Part shown: positions 30,197 through 40,112 of the stretch, piece after piece
Position numbering within the stretch: the stretch's first letter is position 1
Layout of the letters: each line of letters opens with the position of its first letter
From: Conchocele bisecta
Lineage: Eukaryota > Mollusca > Bivalvia > Lucinida > Thyasiridae
NCBI GenBank assembly: GCA_029237695.1
Contig: CM055266.1
Coordinates: forward strand, 12,355,805-12,419,804
Reading direction: 5' to 3'
Length of the DNA: 64,000 nt
Notes under the pieces: model-generated
The model's input: only the letters and a program-made list of their open reading frames with translations
What the model was told of the DNA's origin: nothing
Databases searched by the model: none
Translations under genes and position numbers: made by a program

Positions 30197-30540
30197 TAGG
30201 TGATATCACCCAATTGAATTGGTGATATCACCATCACCTATTCAATTGGGTGACATTACCTCTTTGAATCTGAATCTATTTGAGTGGATGATTTCACATA
30301 TTAGAATAGATGATATCACCCATTTGTTTTTAATGGACTACAATGGACGTTTATGTTATATTGATTATATCACTCATTAAAAGGGTTATATCAGTCATTC
30401 AAATAGGTGTGATATCACTTAATTCAACACGAAAGGCTGATATCACCTTTTCAAATGGTTGATATTATCTACATATTTTGAATTGGTAATATCACGCAAC
30501 TGAACACATGCTATCATCCATGCGAATAGGTGATATCACA
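30197..30540 (+). repeat. Degenerate array of GGTGATATCACC palindromes
   Basis: GATATCAC or close variants recur at about 30202, 30221, 30310, 30403, 30442, 30488 and 30531 (and at 29971), spaced unevenly with TTCAAATAGG or AATTGAAT between. Each GGTGATATCACC is its own complement. No second array is seen in the window. Confidence 0.7.
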
Positions 30541-30831
30541 AAATGATATTAAGATCAAAAACGGCGCCCCACAGATTTTGAGAACGGTTACATTACAAAC
30601 TTGGCCAGCCATATTAGAATTATGGTTCAAATTGGTTTCCCCTAGGGTGTCTGGTGAGAGTGTCTACTGTATTTTACTTTTTACTTATGTATGTACTGTC
30701 TGTTGCATGTAAATTGTGCCAATTAATCATTTACTCTCTAATCACGGTGATCCGGTCATCCAGGAGTTACACACATGTTCCTATCACTTTTATCACCTTT
30801 GTTACAACACGGCACGACACGGTTTTCATCC

Positions 30832-30837
30832 AATAAA
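30832..30837 (+). terminator. Possible carrier-gene polyadenylation signal
   Basis: AATAAA about 930 nt after the stop codon, followed by TGTACATGTATATG. It is the first clear plus-strand AATAAA noticed after the final exon, but AT-rich DNA yields such hexamers by chance and no transcript supports it. Confidence 0.25.
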
Positions 30838-30854
30838 TGTACATGTATATGTAT

Positions 30855-31090
30855 ATACAGAGAAACCTCTCTAAACCGGACACCCTGGGAGGTTCCGTTC
30901 CCAGGCTGTCCGGTTTAGAGATGCTCCCCTGTCAATCAGGCATATGACCACTCCAATGCAGCCGTTCGTGTTGTGCGATCGCGAACAGACAGCACAGCAC
31001 CATCGGAGTTAAGTGACAATGAAATGCATCAAAATTACCAACATATATGTTTACATGGTGTTCAGTTTAGACAGGTTCCACTGTACCAGC
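30855..31090. repeat. CCTCTCTAAACCGGACAC hairpin and nearby end
   Basis: ACCTCTCTAAACCGGACACC with TGTCCGGTTTAGAGA, then TTTAGACAGGTTCCACTGTA near 31066. Same terminal motif as 27613-27670; perhaps two ends of one longer Tigger-like remnant. Confidence 0.55.
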
Positions 31091-31267
31091 ATTTTATCAT
31101 GCCCTTTGTTGGTTTTGATTATTTGTTGCCTTGGCTGTGCCATCCGTCCGTTCATCTGTCCATGTTCAAATGATTTTGCTTCATAACTTTGATACTCTGT
31201 TAATTATTATGCCCCCCTATGCGATAGCAAGGGGACACATTGTGTTGCTCTTGAGGTTCCGTCCTTA

Positions 31268-31640
31268 CATTATAGGAATTAATGGCCTTTGTGTGGAATT
31301 TATCGGGGTATAAACTTGGAAAAGTCACGGGAATACTGGACGAAGCTTCCGGCCTTCGTCCAGTATTCCCGCGACTTTTCCAAGTTTATATCCCCGATAA
31401 ATTCCACAAAAAGGCCATTCATTCCTTATAATTCCAGCATTTGAAATAAATTCAGCAAGAAAATGTGTTTATTTTGACAGACGGCAGTGATTTGTTTACA
31501 TTGACAGCACTGACAGCGCACCTGTAGAAAGTAGTTTGGCGTGGGAGTTTACTGGGATATAAATATTGGACAGAGACTTGCTACGGGCCAATCAAATGTT
31601 AGGGAATTGTGTAAATATTTTTGTGCTGGAATTATTCGTT
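31268..31640. repeat. Foldback, AGGAATGAATGGCC family (with ATAATTCCAGCA unit)
   Basis: A palindrome with GGAATTTATCGGGGTATAAA and GGGAATACTGGACGAAG arms, followed by a second unit bounded by ATAATTCCAGCA and TGCTGGAATTAT. The same two-part structure occurs at 36001-36360 and 50306-50660 and, split, at 47393-48999. Confidence 0.8.
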
Positions 31641-31649
31641 CGTGTACAT

Positions 31650-32125
31650 TTACGTCAAAAAGTTTGTAAGTGTTTCTCCAACATGTAATATCTTCAATAT
31701 TGCGCAAAGGATTGTTTCAATACTTGGAAACTTGAATTACCTGAACATTTTTCACACACTCGCACCACCATTAACTCGACCTTGACCATTTTCACCTTCG
31801 AAAAGTACTTAGCCATTTGGTTATGTCAAAAAGTTTGTAAGAGTTTCTCCAACATGTAATATCTTCACTATTTTGCAAAGGATTGCTTTAATACGTGGGC
31901 ATTTGAATCACTTAAACATGTCTCACACGCGCCACCGTTAACGCGACCTTGACTTTTGTCACATTCAAAATATCGCTGAACTACTTCATAGCAATTTTGT
32001 TACATCAAAAAGTTGTTGACATTGACATTAGTCACCTTCGAAATGTCGCTGAAACACTTAGCCATTTTGTTACGTCAAAAAGTTTGTAAGAGTTTCTCCA
32101 ACATGTAATATCTTAGCATCCAATA
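31650..32125 (+). repeat. Tandem repeat, GTCAAAAAGTTTGTAAG units
   Basis: GTCAAAAAGTTTGTAAG(T/A)GTTTCTCCAACATGTAATATCTT recurs near 31655, 31823 and 32075, with a shorter version near 32000; period about 170-250 bp. CTCGACCTTGACC/GCGACCTTGAC occurs between units. Resembles the core of a pearl-like element. Confidence 0.6.
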
Positions 32126-32584
32126 TGCCACGGGGGAATATCCATGTTTTACAAACATAATGTCTAGTTTTCAAGTGACTTACCAGATGTGTAGATAAAA
32201 TCAAAACCACGTCTTCTTTTCAAGAATGATATTTCTTTCCAAACTGTTGACTTGTGGTTTAGATATTTTCTGCAATAGATATTTTTTGCAATCTGAGTAA
32301 CTTTTATTGAGATTATTGATTATTTATACCTGCAGGTAAAATACGCCAATACACACCTTATCTGGAGCTCTGTACCTGTGTTACACCGGATCAGCTGGCT
32401 ACTTATGCAGTCTGATACCGATCTGAAGATTTTCATGTCCGCCAAGAATATTTGCTCAACTCTACAGTTAACAATGTAGACCTGATCAGATTGTGTGGAT
32501 GTACCGGCTAGTCTGGGGCTACATGTTCAAAATCTCAGTAAGCCTCATTGTGTCATATGAGACAAGCCAGGTGATTTTGTACAT

Positions 32585-32965
32585 GTACCTACTGTCTGTT
32601 CCACGTTTTTCTGCCGACAAACATTTGGCCAATAAACACATTACATCTAAAAAATATTTAAAAATAAGTACTTTTTCATCAATAACAAAAAAGTCTCCCT
32701 CCCTAAATTTTTTTGTTTCATGAAATTCCATCAAATATTGATTTTATTGCGAAAAAACGATTTTCCTATGGGAATTTTTTATTTGTCAACTGATTTTCAA
32801 AATCTAACTTTTGTTTTCTTAATTACATCATTTTCAATCTATCTCACCAGGTTTCAGAGTCAATTTCCAAAACTTGACTCCCCACGTTAAATTTCCATAG
32901 GAAAATCGTTTTTTTCAGGATGAAATCAATATTTGATGGAATTTCATCAAACAAAATTTTGCAGT
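32585..32965 (+). repeat. Foldback with LLSVPRF-type frame, copy 2
   Basis: CTACTGTCTGTTCCACG starts homology with 15826-16300 and 39410-39600. Long inverted arms (GAAATTCCATCAAATATTG and its complement) lie at 32719-32765 and 32895-32955. The splice-donor-like GTAAGT of the other two copies is ATAAGT here. Confidence 0.6.
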
Positions 32966-33019
32966 TGTATACAGAGATTATGTGTGTGTCTTTGCTTGGT
33001 GTATTTTTGTCTCACCAAC

Positions 33020-33225
33020 GTTAGCCCTTAGAATGTGGGAAACGAAAATTGACGTCTGCTGCTTTTTTTCTCTTTTTCTTCATAAAAATATGGTTCGACA
33101 GATCTTTAGAATCATTTCCAATGGAAATGATTCTAAAGTTCTTTCAAACCATGTTTTTGATGAGAAAAATGGAAAATAGAAAGTAAACAGCAGACCAATT
33201 AACTCAGCATGGTTTAATAGTAAGT
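33020..33225. mobile_element. Decayed piggyBac-like MITE
   Basis: TTAGCCCTTAGAATG and CATGGTTTAA ends, GACGTCTGCTG and CAGCAGACC inside, central GAATCATTTCCAATGGAAATGATTC palindrome as in 308-546. The TTAA flanks have mutated. Confidence 0.65.
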
Positions 33226-34254
33226 GACACATATCAGTCACAGTTGCGGTATAGGTGACATCGGCAACGACGTACCGTAGTCAACAATTTTTAATGTACA
33301 TTCAAATCATGAATATCGCCTGATCATTTAGTCAGATCATTACCAAACTACATGTACATCAATAGCTTTCTCACATTGATGGCTACCAACATAGTGTCAT
33401 TCTGGTGACCTTGACCATTGTGACCTTGACCTTCGTGTGTGAGACACTCGCCGGCGATCACTTTGTTAACTGTATATTTTCACTGAAAAGTTCAAATATC
33501 ATTTTTACAATACACATTATAATAGATTGTGTCAATTTTTAGATCACACCATGTTTTTATCATTTACGTTATTGATACTATTTATCTATTTGAATTTAAA
33601 TATGTGTTTAATTTTAGATGTTTGAACTTTTCTTTTATTTCTCACTGACAGAATCTGATATTATTTTGACTTAATGTTTGTTTATTTTACCCCCCAGCAT
33701 ACAAATGTTTGTTGTGGGGTATATTGTTTTTGTATTTCCATCCCTGTGCCCAATCGTCTGTCCGTTCATCTGTCTGTTAAAGTTTTTGTTATTGGTTCAG
33801 GCAGTGGCCGGGCGTATCCGAGAGTGTCTGTTCACATGCTCTAGTGTGAATATGAAGGTGTGAGTGAAGAATGGGGGTTATGTCCATAAGGGACTGAGCG
33901 CCCATCCACTGGCACCTTCAATTATTGTAAATCCTTGCTCTGAATGTTTCTACATGTCCAGAGATCCAGATAAATTTATATCTAAAGAGTATTATACCCC
34001 GAAATTTAAAATTCAATGCGTATTTACTTTTACACATGTAGTATTGATTTGCTTAAATAGGGAACAAAATATAAAAAAATAAAACAAATTTAAAAATTCA
34101 CTTATTTGAGCTGCTTTTTGCAGCTCAGCTAAGTAAATTTTCAACTTTACAGTATTTTAACTACTCAATTTGAAAATCAATGCGTATTTTCACATTGCTG
34201 TGAGTATTTTGTACTCGCACTGTCGATAATCAATGCGTACTCTGCTAAAGTAAG
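33226..34254. other. Intergenic, mostly unrecognised
   Basis: Contains GTGACCTTGACCATTGTGACC (33410-33430) and CATCCCTGTGCCC...GTCTGTCCGTTCATCTGTCTG (33740-33775), motifs common in tandem-core repeats of this window, and a small hairpin GAGCTGCTTTTTGCAGCTC at 34108-34126. No gene model could be supported. Confidence 0.45.
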
Positions 34255-34569
34255 TGCGTAAAATATGCCAATACACACCTTATCTGGAGCTCTGTCTGTC
34301 TATGTATTACATCAATAACTCAGGAAAATAGAATACTCATAGTCGACTGTTAAAGGTGAATTTTGCTTTTGACATCTATGGCCAGTGTAGATCCTGAACT
34401 GAATGTATCCAAATGTGTTTGCCACCCCAGATCAGCCTGTATGCCTTTAGTCTGACTGTCCACACTGCCTTGTTCATGATGCATGAACTGAACAGTACAG
34501 ACCATTTTCAGCTTGATAGGGTAGACTTTTGGATCATGGTCAATTCTTTTAGAATCCATTTTGTCACAA

Positions 34570-34800
34570 AATACAGGTGACCGAAATGTGGCTTATGGGA
34601 TTTGTGACCAGTCTAGCTCCTGATCAAATAGCACACTGCTGTAGCCTGATAATGATCTATGTTGCTTGTTAGAAGCATGCCAGGTGTTTAATTGATGGAA
34701 TGTCGATCCTGATCAGACTATGCAGATGCACATGCTGATCTGGATCTTCACTGGTCACAAACCTATAAGCCCCAATTCTCCAGTCACAGCCACAAACATC
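34570..34800. repeat. GATCAG dispersed repeat copy
   Basis: AATGTGGCTTATGGGATTTG to AAGCCCCAATTCTCCAGTCA, inverted ends; interior CTGATCAGACTATGCAGATG and TGCTTGTTAGAAGCATG. Nearly complete. Confidence 0.7.
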
Positions 34801-34814
34801 TCGATAAAACATTA

Positions 34815-35240
34815 CCGTATTAACCCTAAATATTCGGACAGACGTTGCTTTGGGAAACCCCTATTAAACAAATTATTTCCAAATACACTGTTATTGTGAT
34901 TTACGGAAGCCCATTAGGGCCACTTTACTTTTTTTTAATTTCCATTTATTCAAGATGTTTTCTTGAATTTTCAAGTTCTTTTTTTTGAATTTTCAAGATC
35001 TTTTCTTGAATTTTCAAGAAAAGATCTTGAAAATTCAAAAAAAGAACTTGAAAATTCAAGAAAATTCAAGAAAAGATCTCGGAAATTCAAGAAAGTATCT
35101 TGAAAATTCAAGAAAAGATCTCGAAAATTCAAGAAAAGATAAAAAAAAAAGTGAAGTGGCCCTAATGCCCTAATGGGCTTCTGTAATGATTAGACCACTA
35201 CTGCCATTTGTTTCCCCAAATAAATGGTGTCCAAATAGTT
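34815..35240. repeat. AATAACCCTAAATATT repeat opened by a foldback
   Basis: TTAACCCTAAATATTCGGAC and GGGAAACCCC lie left, AAATGGTGTCCAAATAGTTG right, of the insertion 34901-35186; the outer parts align with the uninterrupted copies. Confidence 0.6.
34901..35186. mobile_element. Foldback built of a TTTTCAAGA minisatellite
   Basis: Ends TTACGGAAGCCCATTAGGGC and GCCCTAATGGGCTTCTGTAA. The arms are runs of GAATTTTCAAG(A/T)TCTTTTCTT and its complement, six or so units on the right arm. The ORF across it is a lysine-rich repeat and not evidence for a protein. Confidence 0.8.
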
Positions 35241-36000
35241 GTTACGGTGCACACATTAATTGAAATTTATTTTCATATTTTCTCTCCAAAGGCAGATTTT
35301 GTAGCACGTTCTTATAAAGCGTTTGGAGTACATTATACATACTCGGTACTCGATCATGTTTACTTATTTCATTGATTTCGAGGATTAGACTGATATTGTT
35401 GGAAAAGTTGTGATTATTGTTTTAAAGAGGGTATTTCACGGGTAATTGAATAGATAATTGAAATTTAGATCGTATATCGCATTGCGGAAAATGAATCTGC
35501 CTGGTAACTAATTTTATTGGCGAAAAAGGTCTTTCCTTTCCGATGCTCAGTAACGGTCTAGTATTTTAAATTACATACATGTGAAACTATAATTTATGAA
35601 GTTTCATCACGTGACTAGTATCTGCCCCCATGCGTGCACATACTCACGGTCATATTGGAATAATACGTCGAGTGAGAAAAATAACTTGCATTATGCAAAT
35701 TAGTCGCGTGCCAGCTCACGGAAAGGTGGTACAAGGAAGTGTGCGAACTAACAATGGATTCAGATTCTCCACAGGGTCATGTGGTGGTAGGTTGGGGGCA
35801 TGTGCAACATTTTAGTCGTACAAAGTTTAATGAAACGGGCCCCAGGATTTTTTGTCTACAGCCATGGTGGAGCAGCACACGCTGTATGTTTGAACACGGC
35901 TGTGAGCGGTGTGAAACAACGACAATCATGTAACAGTGTAAGTTCACATGCTCCAATCATGAAGTTTCATTGCAAACCCGAGTGATTTCTAGTAAATATT
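35240..36000. other. Largely unique intergenic sequence
   Basis: Few repeats are visible, so this is one of the more unique stretches. Around 35750 an ATG (MDSDSPQGHVV) is followed by GTGGTAGGT, a possible donor, but no partner exon or homologue was recognised. Confidence 0.35.
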
Positions 36001-36360
36001 ATAGGAATGAATGGCCGTTTTGTGGAATTTATCGGGGTATAAACTTGGAAAAGTCGCGGGAATACTGGACGAAGGCCGGAAGGCCTTCGTCCAGTATTCC
36101 CGCGACTTTTCCAAGTTTATATCCCCGATAAATTCAACAAAAAGGCCATTCATTCCTTATAATTCCAGCATTTGAAATAAATTCATCAAGAAAATGTGTT
36201 TATTTTCCGTTTTTTTTAAGAATTATTTTAACTGCGCCTGATGGTTACGGAAAGTAGTTCGGCATGGGAGTTTACTGGGATATAAATTTTGGACAGAGAC
36301 TTGCTATGGACCAATCAAATGTTAAGGAATTGTGTAAATATTTTTGTGCTGGAATTATAT
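36001..36360. repeat. Foldback, AGGAATGAATGGCC family, copy 2
   Basis: Palindrome 36001-36160 centred on GAAGGCCGGAAGGCCTTC, then the ATAATTCCAGCA...TGCTGGAATTAT unit. This copy shows the uninterrupted AATTATTTTAACTGCGCC region into which another element is inserted at 47535. Confidence 0.8.
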
Positions 36361-36450
36361 GGAGAACATGCTCAGAAAGTTGTGTAAGTTTGGGCCATGA
36401 GGAAGTTACCACGTGCCTTTGTCACCAGTGTATCCCAGGGAATTCCTATG

Positions 36451-36670
36451 TGGCCGTGACTGGAGAAATGTGGCCTATGGGATTTGTGACCAGTGTAGCT
36501 CCTGATCAAATTTCACACTCTGGTCGCCTGATAATGACATATATAGCTTGTTAGAAGCACAACAGGTGAACAGTGTGGATCCTGACAGACTGTGCGGAAG
36601 CACAGGCTGATCTGGATCTACTCTGGTCGCAAAACTTGTAAGCCCCATTTCTCCAGTCACAGCCACATAT
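36451..36670. repeat. GATCAG dispersed repeat copy
   Basis: GTGGCCGTGACTGGAGAAATG at the left, CATTTCTCCAGTCACAGCCAC at the right (inverted, about 20 bp), interior GTAGCTCCTGATC and CTGATCTGGATCTACTCTGG. The best-preserved ends of the family. Confidence 0.75.
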
Positions 36671-36845
36671 TGATATTGTTGATGGTTGGTGGACCAACAT
36701 ATACTTTGCATGTATTATCCCACTGTCATTAATAGTATAACTTAATGGTTATAGGTTTCGCAATTCTGTTCATGCAGTGGACCACGGTTTTACCAATGTC
36801 CGACTTGGGTTTGAGTCGTTGACGTTTGAGACTACAGTCGTTGGC

Positions 36846-37028
36846 CACAGGTTGAAGTAACGGACCGAGGTCTATATAATACATTAAATATGCCTAAAAA
36901 GCTTACTTTACTTCCTCCATATAGACTCCCTATATGGAGTCTATATGGAGGTGTTTTTTTTTCATTTATTGATGCTTTTAGGCATATTTAATGTATTTAC
37001 AGACCTCGGCCCGTTACTTCAACCTGTG
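36846..37028. mobile_element. hAT-like MITE with 8-bp duplication TCGTTGGC
   Basis: CACAGGTTGAAGTAACGG and CCGTTACTTCAACCTGTG, TCGTTGGC at 36838-36845 and 37029-37036. Inner arms ATACATTAAATATGCCT; centre CTCCATATAGACTCCCTATA. Same family as 16564-16784. Confidence 0.88.
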
Positions 37029-37229
37029 TCGTTGGCAAGATAACTGTAGACATGACTGTATGATGGTATAACAACCTGTTTCCGACATGTTGAAGAAAAA
37101 AAAAAATTTAACATTATGTATGCATATACAAATTTGTATTATCTATTTTTTAACTTGTGTAAAACAATATATTGTACAATTTTATCATCGAGTTGATTGT
37201 GTTTTGCTACATTGCACTGTGCAATAAAG

Positions 37230-37510
37230 GTTAACCCACTTCATACGGAGGCTACAGAATTTTTGTCTCGCCTGCTTTTCCGGAGTCGGCGGCGGCAGCG
37301 TCATCATTCAATGTTAAGTTTTCGTGTTACGGTCATCATTCAATGTTAAGTGTTCGTGTTACGGTCATTACTTCAACACCTTATCAGCTACAGTCATCAA
37401 ACTTTATACATACCTTTACTATGATATGTACATGAATATAGGACTATTCCCGGGGCACCAGGGTCAAGTTCAAGGCGGAACAAGGTGAGATATTTGATTC
37501 CGCGGAATTC
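37230..37510 (+). repeat. Tandem-core repeat fragment
   Basis: TCATTCAATGTTAAGTTTTC and TCATTCAATGTTAAGTGTTC are tandem, with GTGTTACGGTCAT between; CCAGGGTCAAGTTCAAGGC and GAACAAGG follow. Related in style to 23205-25705. Confidence 0.5.
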
Positions 37511-37538
37511 TTGTTCATATAAAAAAATTAAATAATTA

Positions 37539-37615
37539 AGTATATGTTGTTACCACCCATTTGAACCGTCTCGTCGAGACGGTTCAAATGAGTGGTAACA
37601 GCATAATATGCTTTT
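37539..37615. repeat. GAACCGTCTCG foldback, copy 2
   Basis: AAGTATATGTTGTTACCACC to GGTAACAGCATA, meeting at CGTCTCGTCGAGACG; matches 1-75 with a few changes in the right arm. Confidence 0.8.
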
Positions 37616-37675
37616 GAATTGAAATGAGAAAAAGATATTTCAAGTTTTTCATACCCCATATACAAGGTACATGAT

Positions 37676-37915
37676 CATGTGGTTAGAACAACAACAATTA
37701 CTGAAAGCGCGCCCACTCCGAAGTAAGTATTATTTGCTAGTTTCCTTAATATGCAACGGATTTTGATGACATATGGTACAGCAAACGTGTCTTCATGACC
37801 TGCATTTGGTGGTTTCGGGACTTCGGCACATACTTACGTTATTGTTGCGAATCGGAGGTGCTTCTGGAAGTTTCAGTAATTGTTGTTGTTGTTGTAACCA
37901 CGTGATCATGCACCA
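37676..37915. repeat. ACAACAACAA-ended foldback, copy 2
   Basis: GTACATGATCATGTGGTTAG and TAACCACGTGATCATGCACC ends; GTCTTCATGACCTGCATTTG interior as at 652-1055. The central palindrome is largely deleted. Confidence 0.7.
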
Positions 37916-38139
37916 TAGAGGTATTCAGTATGAAATGAGTTAAACAGGTACGCAAATCTGTTTGTGATATGTCGTGTTATATTGGTGTGGGGAGAGTTGA
38001 AAGGCAATTATAGAATAAAGTTGGTGTGAACAACTGTATTCAGATTAAAATTTATTAATTTTTAATACATGGTTTTATTATTTTCATTTCCATTTCAATT
38101 CGGAGACCATTCTATAATATTCAAACAGTGGATAGGTTG

Positions 38140-39050
38140 GGAGCATGTGAATGGTCATTTAAGGACAATTTAACGTTGGGATTCAACCTTACGAGAATCC
38201 CGATATACCTTGTTTGGCCCTCGGGTACATTTTTGGCTTTATTGTATGTAAAAGTTGAATCTGGCTATACCATTATCAGAGTAGTATGATTAGTACTAAT
38301 CTTATTACTTTTATGAAGTGGGGCTAAGTGTTTTGTTTGTTTGTTTGTTGGGGTTTAATGGTCTATCAACAGGTAAGGTCATTTAAGGCCGGTTCAATGG
38401 GTTTAGTATTAAATCCCAATTACCTGCACAAGTACATGTACATGTTCAAGTACATGTACAAATGGGGGGAAAATCCCAATATCAGAACTGAATATTTACA
38501 ATAAAAAGAACATTATATTCAGCCCTGAAATCAGAATAATCCTGATCCTTTTATACTGGGCAATAACCCAATTCAACTCCCAGGTAACAATTGAGCCAAA
38601 GATAATCGTGATTCCTATAAGGAGGAACCCCTACCGTTAATTTACCCTTTGCATGCTCCCGACCAACCACCCACATGGGGCTAAGTGATTCTGATGTGGT
38701 GAGACCTGTCACCAAAAAGATTATTCTAATTTCAGGGCTGAATATACATATATATTTTTAATGTAAATATTCCCTTACCCCATCGGTACAGGTGAAATAT
38801 GGGACTCAACCCCATTAACCCTGCCTAAAATGACCTTAGCTGTTGACAGGCCGCACATCACAATTAAATAAATAAATATGCCCAGTATAAAAGTAGTAAG
38901 ATTAGTACGAATCCTATTACTTTTAGGTGATGTGGCTAACTGACTCTGATGTGGCGAGGACCTGGCACCAAATCAGGTTATTCTACTTTCAGGCCTGAAT
39001 ATATTTGTTACGTAAATATTCATTTCTGATGTCGCTATCTATCCTCTTTG
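38140..39050. repeat. Composite dispersed repeats with CAACAG(C/G)TAAGGTCATTT
   Basis: Several overlapping pieces: GGTCTATCAACAGGTAAGGT, CAGCCCTGAAATCAGAATAA, GGGCTAAGTGATTCTGATGT and TAGTACTAATCTTATTACTT, present in both orientations within the segment. Related sequence at 41140-41390 and 53085-53480. Confidence 0.55.
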
Positions 39051-39248
39051 TTTGAAGTTGAAAGCACGTTTCATGGGGATAATTCTAAAAATGTCATTTT
39101 TTTATGTTTTTATTTTAAAAAACAGTCATTGATGAATGTGATGACTTGAAAAAAACACATAGCGATTTTTCTTCCGGTTTATAATAATCAGCAAATTTCA
39201 GTGGCCTGAAAGTCAACGTAGAATTTCAATGTGAAGCCATTCATTTGT

Positions 39249-39317
39249 ACAGTGAAACCTCTCAATCGGACACCCTGGGAGGTCCCCAGGGTGTCCGGCT
39301 TAGAGAGGTTTCATAGT
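39249..39317. mobile_element. Minimal Tigger-like palindrome, copy 2
   Basis: TACAGTGAAACCTCTCAATC and GGCTTAGAGAGGTTTCATAG arms, centre CACCCTGGGAGGTCCCCAGGGTG. Related to 27613-27670. Confidence 0.6.
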
Positions 39318-39409
39318 AAATCAGGCATTTGATCATTCTAAGCCATAGGTGTGTGCCATGTGATCACAAACAGGCATTGTCACCTGAGATAAATGACCAA
39401 GAAACTCAT

Positions 39410-39600
39410 CGCAATAAAATCAAAATTTGATGGAATTTCATCAAACAAAATATTTTGGAGAGGGTGACTTTTTTGTTATTGATGAAAAAGTACTTACTTT
39501 TAAATATTTTTTAGATTTAATGTGTTTAATAGACAAAAGTTTGTCGGCAGCAAAACGTGGAACAGACAGTAGATCATGAAAACATTGGTAGCCTATTTCA
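39410..39600 (-). repeat. LLSVPRF-type repeat, copy 3
   Basis: Minus strand encodes LLSVPRFAADKLLSIKHIKS followed by a GTAAGT; DNA closely matches 15826-16300 and 32585-32965. The left part carries the GATGGAATTTCATCA arm. Confidence 0.6.
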
Positions 39601-39830
39601 CCAACATTGCAAAGTATCCTTTTCTTGCCAAGTACATTGTACACTTGGGGAGAAATTTTCAATTTAAGGATAAATGTATTAATTTTGATTATACTGAATT
39701 TATTACACTATCACAGCCATTATATAATAATTCTGCATACTTTCGGGAACAATAAATGATTACTATCTCTAAGTATACTTAGCCAGATAAGTATGCTCAG
39801 CAATTTTGATGAAATCGGCTACTGGTTTTC
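39590..39830. repeat. TAGCCTATTTCACC foldback, copy with deleted centre
   Basis: GGTAGCCTATTTCACCAACA left and TTGATGAAATCGGCTACTGG right; the central palindrome is cut at TCACAGCCATTATATAATAA. Confidence 0.7.
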
Positions 39831-40112
39831 TGTATGGAAAAACAAAGTCGAGGAGACACATAATTATATTCTTGTTTATTTTCACATGTATAAAGTACAC
39901 ATAAGTAAATAGTGTAATAAAAGTACATATTATTAATTTATTTGGTAATACTACAACTCTGAAGGTACACCACATCTGCAATGTCATTCAATCATACCCC
40001 GGAAGTTAAATCATTGTATGATGGTTATACTTATATACATTTATTGGATTTCTGGATCATATTTCTTTCTCTCTAACTGCAGGTGCCTCAAACCCTTTTG
40101 TTCAAATCAGTA

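Noticed and set aside
33790..33860. Exon-like stretch after TTATTGGTTCAG (GRIRECLFTCSSV)
   Set aside because: An acceptor-like AG and a GTGAGT donor flank it, but the frame has no recognisable protein and the neighbourhood is repeat-like.
34985..35173. ORF with repeated ENSRKDL units
   Set aside because: Read-through of the minisatellite arm of a foldback; no independent support.
35739..35990. Possible first exon (MDSDSPQGHVV then GTAGGT)
   Set aside because: Sequence looks non-repetitive and has a donor-like site, but no partner exon, homologue or promoter could be identified.
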